A DNA stretch of 64,000 bases from the NCBI RefSeq assembly GCF_001876935.1, contig NC_033803.1, positions 54,750,068-54,814,067 on the forward strand. The letters run 5' to 3'. This stretch comes from Asparagus officinalis. Its lineage: Eukaryota > Streptophyta > Magnoliopsida > Asparagales > Asparagaceae. Both the position numbers and the translations under genes were made by a program. The notes below the pieces were generated by a model. The model ran no database searches, had not been told where the DNA came from, and saw only the letters and a list, made by a program, of their open reading frames with translations. Below, piece after piece: positions 53,715 to 64,000 of this stretch (the stretch's first letter is position 1; every line of letters starts with the position of its first letter).

Positions 53715-54422
53715 GCGTGAGCTTGGAAGGGAAAAAATGGAACAACTAATGATGATGAAATTAGAAAATGATAAGAAAAAGTTAGATTAACATGTTGTAC
53801 AATTAGAATAGCGCAATCAACTCTTGGCTCAACAGCATGCGCAATTTCGTCTTGAGCGTGATCGTGAGGATAGAGAAATATTATCAATTGATTTGAGTAA
53901 GATTGATGCTATAAGGGAACATGCAATTTTTGAGAGGAAAAAACAACAAATCATTAGCAGAAATAACGGTGATTTTCAATGTGATAGTTCAACTCATGTT
54001 TCAGAAGGAACTGGATATTTGGGTCCATCAGGGTATCAGTACGACACCTGTAGCTATGGAAATGACCTACCGGAATTTTAGATTGTTGTTACCGTATTTT
54101 ATTTATATAATGTAATTTTTGTATTTCTGAATGTAGTTCCTTTGGGGCGGGTTATATAGATCCCCACGTATTTACTTAGTATCATAATATTTTTATTTTA
54201 TTATATTAAAATAAACTAATTTAAAAACAACTCTAAAAATATTCAATATTAGTCTCATCTAAATGTTTTAGCGAGACGATTCTAAAGGTATAATTTATGT
54301 ACAAAAAATGATAAGTTTTAATTATTTTAATTACATCATTAGTTTGTTAATGATAGATTAATTCATATAAATATAGAGGGCACCATTGGAGCATAACTTT
54401 TACAAACCCTTTATATTTGACG
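53715..54422 (+). pseudogene. Filler 2: second copy of the coiled-coil/Harbinger-like block
   Basis: Homologous to filler 1 throughout, about 37 bp longer in the AT-rich part. Better preserved at its end: FRLERDREDREILSIDLSKIDAIREHAIFERKK, then after a one-base shift QIISRNNGDFQCDSSTHVSEGTGY and GNDLPEF-stop at about 54081. AT-rich 3' flank and the GCACCATTGGAGC hairpin follow. The gene-like end (stop, then AT-rich 3' flank) supports capture of a protein gene's 3' end. Confidence 0.55.
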
Positions 54423-56840
54423 AATCAGGGCAGTACTATTAGGGTAGTACTATCAGAATGTAGCTACCCCAAGACCGCTCCACGGAGAGTCTCAGTAATC
54501 GAAAGGATCTCTACTGAAGTGTCCAAAACTAAGCCAAGGGGATTCCATAAAGAAGGTCAACCAGTCAAATTGACGAATTCCCGAAGGTCATTATCAACAT
54601 GATCAATAAAGGGAAGTTAGCTCGATGTTTTAGTCCTGATCCTTTCCCCAGAACATATCAGCGTCTCACTTCTATGGTCCGGGACCATCAGACCTAGACT
54701 GAGTAGAGGATGATCTTCAGATGATGAGATGTCAGATACATGCTACGCAATTGATTCTGACAACAACGTGTCTAGTACGGGGAAATCTCGAGAGGTGTTC
54801 ATGATCACTACTGAGCAGATGGCTCAGCTCCTTAAAGAAGCCTTGGCTAAGTAGAAGGAGGATTTCAAAATTGAGATGGAAATGGCCGTACAACGAGTCA
54901 AAGATTTACATACCCTACAGCTCCAAGAGTTGTCAAATCAGCACAGTGAATCTAGTTGTTGCCACACTACTAATCAAGTAGATAGCGACTCAGAGGTCGA
55001 GGAGAATATCAATGTCGATACCCCTCCCGATGACAAAAACGCTTGGGGTGGCCCCACCAACAATACCAACACTGGTGGTGGCCCCACCATTTCTCTTCAA
55101 AAGTTGACCGGAGAAAGATGCAGGGGGGAAACTAAAGATAAAGACCTCGAAAGCAATATCAATGTTTTGATGTCTGCTCAAGAAGTAAAGAAGACCAGCA
55201 TTCTATGTCCTTATCCGAGGGAGTGGGAATCGATTCGGTATCCGACAAAGTTTAACCTAATTAACTTCACGCCGTTCGACGAAAGAGGTTCGCCCACGCA
55301 ACACTTAATTTACTTCAAGTCCCACCTATGGGTCATTTCAGGTAATGAACCTCTGATGATATGATCATTCGTGGGGACTCTTCATGCGGCCATCTTTGAC
55401 TAGTACCACCATCTCAAGCCGGGAAGTATTAACAGCTGGGATGACATGGAGAGCATGTTTCTCATAAACTTCTTTGATGATTACACGGAGGTGTCAATAC
55501 GGACACTATTTGATGAGAGACAAAAAAACGGAGAATCAGTCAAAAACTTTGTCAAGCGCTTTCGGAATAAGGCGATGAACTATCGAGATCCGGTCACGAA
55601 GAAATTCATCCTCCAAACATGTCATAACAACCTTTCCTTGGATGTGCTAGAAGCTATGGATGTCGCTCCATCCAAGACTTGGAAATAGTTTAAAGTACGC
55701 GGGGAGCAATCTGAACACTTTCTCAAAAGGAAGAAAGCTAAAAGAGGTCAACCCGTGATTACTGCTCCAAACCAGAACTTCACCCCTCGTGACAAAGGGA
55801 AGGCACAGGTGAATGTGGTAGAGACAAATCAAACACTCTAATTGCAACAACAGCCACAACAACAAGCACCCAAGTAGCAATCGCCTTAATGGCAGCAATA
55901 ATCAAACACTCTAATTGCACCCCCAGCCACAACAACAAGCACCCAAGTAGCAATCGCCTTAATGGCAGCAATAATCTCCACTTCAACAAAAGGCTTCCGA
56001 GCCAAAGTTCCCTAAGAAATACTATTTTAAGAAAGACGAGGTCCCGGGTATCTTCAAATACCTATTAGAAAACAACAAGATCAAGCTACTTCCAATCACC
56101 GATCACGTGGAAGCTAAGAAAACTATAGATCCGTGATACTACGCGTTCTACAGAGAAGTTCATCATCCCACCAAGACATGCTATGCTCTCAAGGACAAAT
56201 TTCAAGCCTCGATTGACGTTAGGATTATCACTGCAAAGGAACCTAAGGAAAAGAAAGTGGGTGCAAACATAGTGAGTATTAGTTTTGGCTCTATTCCCCT
56301 CACGTGGTTTCAACCAGAATATGAGACAAATGTAGGGATGAGGACAGTTAATGAGGATCCTCACAGGCAATGCCAGAAAGTATTAGTACCACACACGGCT
56401 CGCAATGGTGAAACTTTTTGGATTCATCCTGATCTACTTCAAGATGAGCAATAGACATGACCCTCTTCCAAGAAGGAGTCCAAATCCAAAGGCAAGGGGA
56501 AATCTTGTCGTTCAACTACAGCTATTTTGAAAGAAAATGTTGAAGGAATCCCTATTTTCCCACCTTTCGATGATGAGCAAGAAGCTTTTGCTATCAGCGA
56601 AGAACCGGCCTTTGCTACTAGAAGTAGAAACGAATATCAGTTCGACTATTCCAAGGTGACCGATTAGTCGGCTAAGCAAGGGGTGGTTACGACCACTCCT
56701 AATCCTTCTAAAGGAACTTCTTGGTAGCAGTCAACCCCTAAACAAAATGAGAGCACAGCCATGTAGAAAGATAAGGAGCTCCAGCATCAAAAGCTTCACA
56801 ACCCGAAGTAGTGTTAATTCAATCGCGCGATCGGAGGAGA
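54423..56840 (+). pseudogene. gag: Unit 3 gag of element I
   Basis: Starts at the same Gag point as unit 2, with a 14-base local duplication (cagtactatt/agggtagtactat). VQRVKDLHTLQLQELSNQHSES (54887-54955), CPYPREWESIRYPTKFNLINFTPFDERGSPTQHLIYFKSHLW (55205-55330), VKNFVKRFRNKAMNYRDPVTKKFILQTCHNNLSLDVLEAMDVAPSKTWK (55540-55688), a knuckle YYAFYREVHHPTKTC and ANIVSISFGSIPLTWFQPEYETNVGMRTVNEDPHRQCQ (56260-56375). A ~65-bp stretch rich in CAACAACAAGCACCCAAG is duplicated at 55845-55975. Confidence 0.8.
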
Positions 56841-56880
56841 GAAACCGGGGAATTCGAACACTCCATACCGCTTAGATGTT

Positions 56881-57865
56881 ATGGCTCAAATGACCAACAT
56901 CCCAGCAAGGATAACTCTATATGAGTTATTGCATCTGTCTAAAGACACCAAAGAATCCCTGCAAGAAGCCCTGGTTGATTCTGATGTATTCCTCACCCAT
57001 ATCGAACCGATCCTTGAAGAACTAGAGTCATCAACTCAACATTGTAACCTCACGGCCAAACTATTCCCGTGTGTCACTTTCACCCAAGAGGACATGCAAG
57101 TAAGGAATTCGAAACACGACAGACCATTGTATTTCACCGTATACATCGGATCCAGCATTGTTAAATGGATCCAAGTCGATCCGAGTTTCGCTGTCAGCAT
57201 CATGCCACTCCGATTGATGTATAATCTCAGAATCCCTGCTAACAAGTTTGCTTTGATAGGCACTGTTATCTATGGATTCAATACCAGTGGGTCCAGACCA
57301 TTGGGTAAAATCCGAGTGAAATGCCAACTTGGGGATTTAAGGTCTGAAGTCACATGTTATGTGATCGACGTAGAGACCTTCTACAACTTACTTTTGGGTC
57401 GACCCTGGATCCATGGTAACTTGATAGTTCCCTCTACCCTCCACCAATGTCTTTAATATGTAGACACTAATAATAAGGTTAAGATGGTGATCGTGGATAA
57501 GCAACCGTTTAAGAGATTAGAAAGCTATTTTACTGATTCCCTTCTTTACGGTGCTGAGTCCAATACTGAACCATCGGCCCAAGGTATGGACAGCGGAGAA
57601 GAAGCTGATACGGAAGCTGGGATTGATTACAATGGAAGTTTTGTAATAAATAATATTGTACCCTTTGTAATCAGTCTTAACGATGGAGAATCGTCAAGCG
57701 GTAGTTGTAATTGGCAACTTGCCGAAGAAACAATAAAGGACGATTTAGAGTACTCTCCTTCTCTTGATGAGCTAATGAAGGGATTAAATGATGATCCTGA
57801 TTTACACATCCCACTCATATCATCTTGCATGAAGAAGAAGCATACTCAAGACTCATTCAGAATGA
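56881..57865 (+). pseudogene. pro: Unit 3 protease and linker start
   Basis: 191 open codons to 57456; active site VDPSFAVSIMPL (Gly lost), GFNTSGSRPLGKIRVKCQLGDLRSEVTCYVIDVETFYNLLLGRPWIHGNLIVPSTLHQCL. Then 57484-57860 DKQPFKRLESYFTDSLLYGAESNTEPSAQGMDSGEEADTEAGIDYN and SLDELMKGLNDDPDLHIPLISSC. At about 57865 it jumps into RNase H. Confidence 0.8.
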
Positions 57866-58670
57866 CCATGGTCACGAGCAGGCAATATATTACCTAAGTC
57901 AAACTTTGGTAGGTGTCGAATCTCGGTACCCAATAATCGAAAAGGAATATCTCGTGTTGGTATTTGTCATCTAGAAGATGCAACATTACCTCGTCGGCTA
58001 GATGATTTACATCATCTAGAATGTTAATCCTGTTTGAGTGATCATGACAAAATCGGCCTCCATGAATTGGCGATTTGCAAAATGGGCCCTCCTTCTATCC
58101 TAATACAACTTGCATTTCAAGCAATAGAATTCAATTAAAGGATAGGTAATTTGTAATCTTCTAGTAGCCAACCCTATAGCAGATACAGCTGAATTATATG
58201 AAGATTTACCTAATGAAACCCACGAAGTCAACACCACCTTGCATCAATAGGTGTGGCAATTGTACTTCGACGGGGCTTCCCAAGCGACCAATACGGCAAG
58301 CGCTCCTGGTAATTCTAGAATTTATGCGGAAGTCGGAGTTGTCCTATTTTCCTCGGAGAAGCATGTGATACTCTGAGCTTATTCATTGATAGGGAGGTGT
58401 TCCAACAATGTAGCCGAATATAACACGCTGCTCATTGGACTAAGTTTCGCCAAAGAGATGAGGGTCGAATACCTTGAAGCTTTTGGAGATTCCCAACTAG
58501 TAGTCAACCAAATGCGCGGAGAGTACGAAGTCAGAAATTAGAGCTTGATTCCATACCATAAGACGACCATTGAGATGACTGGTTCTTTTAAAGGATTCTA
58601 CATCAAGTACGACCCGCGTCTCCAAAATGTGTATGCAGACGCACTGGTGACATTAGCAGTATCTCTTGCG
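57866..58670 (+). pseudogene. pol: Unit 3 RNase H tail and archaeal-type RNase H
   Basis: Begins HEQAIYY-type sequence (GHEQAIYYLSQTLVGVESRYPIIEKEYLVLVFVI); the RT and the front of RNase H are deleted. Then aRH: WQLYFDGASQATNTASAPG, VVLFSSEKHV, NNVAEYNTLLIGLSFAKEMRVEYLEAFGDSQLVVNQMRGEYEV, YADALVTLAVSL. The acidic residues D-E-D-D are all present. At AVSL it continues with native pol sequence (AQPPNTEQLV) and no filler. Confidence 0.8.
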
Positions 58671-59810
58671 CAGCCTCCCAACACTGAACAATTGGTTACC
58701 CTGAGAACTCACTAGCTCTTCATACCAGAGTGCGTCTTGGATGCAAAAGAAGCACACACGACTAGAATCAAACTCGAGCCCCAGGACTAGCATTTCCCTA
58801 TTATTGATAATGCATTATACAGTATTTTACCAGAAGACATAAAAGAGAGAGACTCAGTCTGGTGAAGAGCACCGAGATTTTATTATAATACGACGACTGA
58901 GACGCTGTACCATCACACATATGATGATTTTCTACTCCGATGTCTTTCAACCACAGAGGCAGAGGAATCTCTTAAAGAAGCACATGACGGAACTTACGGT
59001 GCACACCAGCCCGGTCCTAAGCTCTATGATCATCTCAGAAGAATGGGATATTATTGGATAATCATGATCAAGGATGCAATTGATTACACCCGGCGGTGTC
59101 ATGCTTGCCAAATGCATGCAAACTACATGCACCAACCCCCAGAACATTTGCACCCTTCAACCACTTCATGGTCATTTGAGACATGGGGGATGGACATCGT
59201 TGGTCCAATCTTCCCACCATTGGTTAAAGGCGACCATTTTATCTTGGAAATTACTGATTATTTCACCAAGTGGGCGGAAGCTATTCCGCTCAGAGAAGTA
59301 AAGATGAGTAACATCATCGCATTCATCAAACACCACTTTATTTATCGATATAGTGTGCCGAGGCGAATCCTGCATGACTACGGCCCTCTGTTTGTTAGTA
59401 ATGCCTTCATCAGATTCTACGGGAAGTTCTAGATTGAAAATGTTACATCAACGGCATATAATCCCACTACAAACGGATTGGCTGAAGCTTTCAATAAGGC
59501 AATCATAAAGATTTTGTCAAAACTCGTGAGAATTAATAAATGAGATTGGGATGATAAACTTGGTGAAGCTCTCTAGGCCTATCGTACGACAGTCCGCATG
59601 CCTACGGGCACAACCCCGTAATCCCTAGTATACAAATGTAAAGCTATTCTCCCGTTAGAGATTCAGATTCCATCCATGCGTATTGCTCTTGCAACATGGA
59701 TGATGACTGATGAACAACATCAGAAACATCTTGAATAACTCGAGATGTTAGATGAAAAGCGCTTAGAAGCCCAGTAGCAAATTCAATTCTACCAAGCCAG
59801 AATCTCTAGG
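58671..59810 (+). pseudogene. pol: Integrase of element I (unit 3)
   Basis: Zinc finger HDGTYGAH...HLRRMGYYWIIMIKDAIDYTRRCHACQ (58985-59112). Core open to 59432: WGMDIVGPIFPPLVKGDHFILEITDYFTKWAEAIPL (first Asp), VPRRILHDYGPLFVSNAFIRFYG (second Asp), then a stop and NGLAEAFNKAIIKIL (Glu). AYRTTVRMPTGTTP-stop-SLVYKCKA follows, then QIQFYQARISR, where the sequence is cut at 59810. The C-terminal GPF part seen in C is missing. Stops at 59430, 59541 and 59575, among others. Confidence 0.85.
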
Positions 59811-60324
59811 TGTTAGTGCACAATAATATTCATAGTGATACACATAATGAATAAATTGTTATCATCAAAATTATATCTTGGAGACATGATATCCAATATA
59901 TGGTATGCTCTTCGCCCATGAAAGTATGCTTCAACATATAGAGAAAAACGTCGAGCACACACACTTCCCATCAACAAATGTTGCATGAATGAGACATGAA
60001 AACTCATTTTATAATTAATTTGGTCAGGGTGGCCACGGGAGTCAAGGAAGAAGAGACGTGTGAGGCTCGCTAGCCTCGGTTTACCCTTCTGGCCATGGTT
60101 GTGATCTCAATAGAGTTTTTGAGAGAAAAGAGACAGAGAATTAAGGGAGATGTGATAGAGAAATTAGAGAGAGAGAGAGTTGAAAGAGAAGATTAAGAAA
60201 AGGTTGTAAACAAAGAAGAAGAAGAATCATTTTATTATTCAACTTGCTATTTGATCTTTACATTTCTCCTTTTATACAATTCTCATCAACTCAACACGTG
60301 CACACACATTAATTGTGCACAACA
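59811..60324. mobile_element. LTR-like element with TGTTAGTGCACAAT / ATTGTGCACAACA ends
   Basis: 514 bp bounded by imperfect inverted ends and TG...CA, placed exactly where the integrase of I breaks off. No coding frame. No 5-bp duplication (CTAGG left, GAACT right), and the integrase does not resume after it, so it may be one LTR of a larger, rearranged element rather than a clean solo LTR. Contains a purine-rich stretch (60120-60235). Confidence 0.45.
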
Positions 60325-60469
60325 GAACTAACGACATCTTCAGCTTCCAAGCCTTCGTAATAGAACTAACAAAAAATACAACAAAACTAACTATAGGGCT
60401 AATAGAACTAACAGAACAACCAACAGAACTAACAACCAACAGAACTAACAACCAACAAAACTAATAGAA
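60325..60469 (+). repeat. AACAGAACTAAC short repeats
   Basis: At least seven irregular copies of '(c)aacagaactaac' and similar between 60325 and 60469. Non-coding. Confidence 0.7.
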
Positions 60470-61879
60470 CTATCCATTGTGTAGAAACTAAGAACAGGCC
60501 TCTACTTTGTTTTATTTATAAAGAGTTTGGAATTTAAATAGTTTATATAAGAGGAATCAACATACGAATATATATATATAGGCTTGGAAAAAGACGTTAC
60601 CAATCCCGCAATTAAAACGATAACGTTCGTCATAAATTTCGTAACGTTCCCCATAATGTATAGCTATTACACTCATTTTTTTATTACTAATTAAAACATG
60701 TTTTGATTATAAAATTTATTACCATTCATGAAGGAAAAATTATCTTTTCTTCAATAAAATATCCAACAGTTCGTATCCACTAGATAGTTGGTGCAGAGAA
60801 TCAATCTATCCGTTGCTAAGTGGTAAATTACATTTAAATACCCTTTGTTTAGCCAATGTTGCACATAAGTACCCTCAGTTGTTGAACCCTTCTACTTATA
60901 TATCCTATTGTTTTAAAATATTTCGCATGATACTCTATTAGTTGACCTTTTGAATATTTAGTATTCAAGGTCATTTCTCTACACCCCTAAATTACAACAA
61001 CTAGTATTATGTAAAATAAAGAAGGCGAATTACACCCCCCCTGGATGTCATTTAATGGAAGTTTCTTCGAGGATTCTTTGTGCACCAACTATCCTTTGGA
61101 CGAGTACTATTGGATTTTAAGATGCATGTAAATGCACATGTAACTGATAAGTAAACTATAAAATTGTTCAGAACTTGAATGGAAATTTAATTTTCTTTCT
61201 TTGTACATAAAGAAAGGGTATCACTTGTTTAGTATTAAAAAGGCTCCACGAACGATGTCTTTATAGTATCCTTTTCATTTTCTTCATATGATTCTGACAT
61301 GACAAGCACATACTTTAAGACTTGGGAGTTATAATAGTAAAGACTCCTTAGAATTTTAATTTCATATCTATTATTTCCAGATATGATGATCAGTTGATAA
61401 TATGGACTTGCACATATACTTATTTGTGTAAATTGGGGCATATATAGGAGGGAATGAAAGAGACACTGTTATATGCAATTATGGATGGACAAAGGGCTTT
61501 CCACCTCTCTTGTTCACGAGACTGCATCTCTCTCCTAATTCTTTGACAAAATTTTGAAACCGATATTCGTCTCAATCATGTAAATTAAGGGAGACCATTA
61601 TACACGATTCAAGAACTATTTATGGATAGAAATCATAAGAGCAACAGAGTATAGTGAATGTTGGAGTTCATTAGGACTGAAAGAGGAACAATCACCACTG
61701 AGTGTACTATTACTAACCAAGATAGAAGATGTCATTAGAAAAACTTTTCTTTATAGGTGGCTCTGGGTTGACATAGAGTTATTTGATTGTGCAATTCCTG
61801 TATATCAAGCTAACACGGCTAGAATTATTTATTCTTATTCGGTATGTGGATAATATTGGTTGTATACTGAGACATGGAA
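60470..61879. repeat. Duplicated segment, copy 1
   Basis: Nearly identical to 62089-63498 (offset 1619-1620; a handful of substitutions and single-base indels). Begins CTATCCATTGTGTAGAAA and ends GACATGGAA. AT-rich with a TATATATATA tract near 60570. The 68-codon frame at 61235-61441 (minus) is repeated exactly but has no known motif. Probably the upstream region of the inhibitor-like gene (inference). Confidence 0.9.
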
Positions 61880-62096
61880 TCTTTGTAATGATATCGATGG
61901 CGATGACCGCGAGCTCTTGAAGATCAGCGTGCTGAACACGTGAATCCTGCAGGATGAAGTCTAGGCAATTAGATTCGGAGATGTTTTTTTTCTCAAGTTT
62001 GTAGCATAAAACATCAACATCATAAGTTGGCGCTGAGGAGGAAATTTTGATGAAGAAGATGAGGGAAATGAGGGTGAGAAATATGGACCTATCCAT
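61880..62096 (-). pseudogene. 5' fragment of a plant invertase/pectin methylesterase inhibitor-like gene
   Basis: Starts ATG at 62096 on the minus strand. Residues 1 to about 20 (MDRSIFLTLISLIFFIKISS) look like a signal peptide. Then the family pattern I/V-L-C-x(12)-N-C-L-x-F-I-L-x-D-x-R-x(4)-ADLQELAVIAIDI follows, with the first two conserved Cys (LCYKL, SNCLDF). Members bind pectin methylesterase or invertase in the cell wall. After 72 codons the frame leaves family sequence exactly where the duplicated segment begins (61879); three quarters of the ~170-residue protein is gone. Confidence 0.6.
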
Positions 62097-63498
62097 TGTG
62101 TAGAAAACTAAGAACAGGCCTCTACTTTGTTTTATTTATAAAGAGTTTGGAATTTAAATAGTTTATATAAGAGGAATCAACATACGAATATATATATATA
62201 GGCTTGGAAAGAGACGTTACCAATCCCGCAATTAAAACGCTAACGTTCGTCATAAATTTCGTAACGTTCCCCATAATGTATAGCTATTACACTCATTTTT
62301 TTATTACTAATTAAAACATGTTTTGATTACAAAATTTATTACCATTCATGAAGGAAAAATTATCTTTTCTTCAATAAAATATCCAACAGTTCGTATCCAC
62401 TAGATAGTTGGTGCAGAAAATCAATCTATCCGTTGCTAAGTGGTAAATTACATTTAAATACCCTTTGTTTAGCCAATGTTGCACATAAGTACCCTCAGTT
62501 GTTGAACCCTTCTACTTATATACCCTATTGTTTTAAAATATTTCGCATGATACTCTATTAGTTGACCTTTAGAATATTTAGTATTCAAGGTCATTTCTCT
62601 ACACCCCTAAATTACAACAACTAGTATTATGTAAAATAAAGAAGGCGAATTACACCCCCCCTGGATGTCATTTAATGGAAGTTTCTTCGAGGATTCTTTG
62701 TGCACCAACTATCCTTTGGACGAGTACTATTGGATTTTAAGATGCATGTAAATGCACATGTAACTGATAAGTAAACTATAAAATAGTTCAGAACTTGAAT
62801 GGAAATTTAATTTTCTTTCTTTGTACATGAAGAAAGGGTATCACTTGTTTAGTATTAAAAAGGCTCCACGAACGATGTCTTTATAGTATCCTTTTCATTT
62901 TCTTCATATGATTCTGACATGACAAGCACATACTTTAAGACTTGGGAGTTATAATAGTAAAGACTCCTTAGAATTTTAATTTCATATCTATTATTTCCAG
63001 ATATGATGATCAGTTGATAATATGGACTTGCACATATACTTATTTGTGTAAATTGGGGCATATATAGGAGGGAATGAAAGAGACACTGTTATATGCAATT
63101 ATGGATGGACAAAGGGCTTTCCACCTCTCTTGTTCATGAGACTGCATCTCTCTCCTAATTCTTTGACAAAATTTTGAAACCGATATTCGTCTCAATCATG
63201 TAAATTAAGGGAGACCATTATACACGATTCAAGAACTATTTATGGATAGAAATCATAAGAGCAACAGAGGATAGTGAATGTTGGAGTTCATTAGGACTGA
63301 AAGAGGAACCATCACCACTGAGTGTACTATTACTAACCAAGATAGAAGATGACATTAGAAAAACTTTTCTTTACTGGTGGCTCTGGGTTGACATAGAGTT
63401 ATTTGATTGTGCATTCCTGTATATCAAGCTAACACAGCTAGAATTATTTATTCTTATTCGGTATGTGGATAATATTGGTTGTATACTGAGACATGGAA
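62089..63498. repeat. Duplicated segment, copy 2
   Basis: Near-identical partner of 60470-61879. In this copy the segment lies directly upstream of the inhibitor-like ATG (62096, minus strand), so it may contain that gene's promoter. It shares the 68-codon frame (62855-63061) of unknown meaning. Confidence 0.9.
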
Positions 63499-64000
63499 AT
63501 AATATAGTCCTGTTAATATGAAATTTTGCTCTCCATCTTGCTTTGACATTCATTCTCCATCTGTGTAAAGTTTTGAACTTAATTCCAGAGGGTCGAAAAA
63601 TCTGCCGGATTTATTTCATTTTTTTCTTGAACAGCTGTCGCATTCGTTAAGATGATATCGTTATTGAAGAATCTAAGTTGATTAAAGAGTATAGCAAGGT
63701 GTCATCCCTTTCTTTTATTTTGTTTTTTTCAAAAAACATTTTGTTACTGTAACATAAAAATAATGCAGAAGTTATTCATTCTCCATGTATTAAAAGTTTC
63801 TAGCGAATTAAGTCTACAATCCCATAAGTTTTTTTTCTTCAAATGTTCCTTGGTCATTTCAGTAGTTTTTTAGGCAAGCATTCATCAAGTTTATGTTATT
63901 ATTAAATTTTAGGCAAGCATTCAGTAGTCATCTTTGTTTATATGGAAGTACATAAAATAGGTTGCATAAAAGTTTGTAATTGATAGCAACATTTCTTCTG
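63499..64000. other. AT-rich flank, nothing recognised
   Basis: No frame or motif. A short step 'ttttaggcaagcattca' occurs twice (about 63868 and 63908), a small local duplication. Confidence 0.5.

Larger units (their letters stand above)
39049..59810 (+). mobile_element. Element I: Tat element with three tandem gag-pol units
   Basis: LTR (39049-40150), PBS, Gag extension, then unit 1 (41369-47169: gag, PR, RT, RH, aRH), filler (47170-47840), unit 2 (47841-53714: same domains), filler (53715-54422) and unit 3 (54423-59810: gag, PR, RH, aRH, integrase). The repeat period is about 6.5 kb. The PR frame starts recur at 43734, 50217 and 56881. Only unit 3 runs on into integrase; the rest of the 3' end and the 3' LTR are missing where a new element begins at 59811. 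The units differ by point mutations, small indels and one 1.6 kb deletion. Confidence 0.85.

Noticed and set aside
61235..61441. Identical 68-codon frames at 61235-61441 and 62855-63061 as a conserved small protein gene
   Set aside because: Identity is explained by the recent duplication of the whole 1.4 kb segment; no start context or domain supports coding.

Overview
This window looks like repeat-rich, gene-poor DNA from an angiosperm nuclear genome. The evidence is nested Ty3/gypsy LTR retrotransposons whose polyproteins carry the second, 'archaeal-type' RNase H domain (LYFDGAS ... AEYNALL ... ADAL) typical of the plant Tat lineage, together with plant-specific gene fragments (an F-box/kelch fragment and an invertase/pectin-methylesterase-inhibitor-like fragment). 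I found no tRNA, rRNA, CRISPR or bacterial operon, and no intact host gene. Almost every long reading frame is a broken gag or pol gene.

Layout from left to right. (1) 1-1411 and 9064-~10375 are the 3' non-coding region and 3' LTR of an old Tat element E. Into it inserted element A (1412-9063, minus strand), a compact element with both LTRs, a PBS, a long gag, no pol and a perfect ATAAG target duplication. (2) ~10376-11364 is a pol fragment F (RNase H tail to integrase). (3) 11365-30962 is a minus-strand element D, with LTR pieces at 11365-12422 plus 27387-27542 and at 29753-30962. Its short interior holds an F-box/kelch gene fragment. Element C (12423-27381, plus strand, about 15 kb, LTR-gag-PR-RT-RH-aRH-INT-long 3' region-LTR) is inserted inside one D LTR. 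(4) ~30958-31947 resembles part of a Ty1/copia LTR. (5) 31948-35431 is the 5' half of Tat element G, cut inside gag by element H (35432-39048), a second gag-only element. Its right LTR (39049-40150) is also the 5' LTR of element I. (6) 40111-59810 is element I, whose gag-pol block occurs three times in tandem (units start near 41369, 47841 and 54423). The units are joined by copies of a foreign ~0.7 kb filler that encodes a coiled-coil C-terminus resembling PIF/Harbinger-associated or NAM-associated proteins. Only the third unit continues into integrase. (7) 59811-60324 is a TG...CA LTR-like element that breaks the integrase. 60470-63498 is a ~1.4 kb segment present twice, around a 0.2 kb 5' fragment of an inhibitor-like secreted protein gene.

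How the parts work together. Elements with pol (C, I and fragment F) are of the type that would supply protease, reverse transcriptase and integrase. A and H carry only gag between LTRs, both ending right after the zinc knuckle, so they look like one non-autonomous type. In A, C and I the start codon of the long Gag N-terminal extension lies inside the 3' end of the LTR and reads through the primer binding site. The U3 regions carry short palindromes upstream of the TATA box. In three families these are TGTCTC/GAGACA inverted repeats, which match the known auxin response element sequence. The 3' regions of A, C and in part H share ~100-125 bp tandem repeats. All copies here carry stops or frameshifts, so this is a fossil record rather than an active locus.
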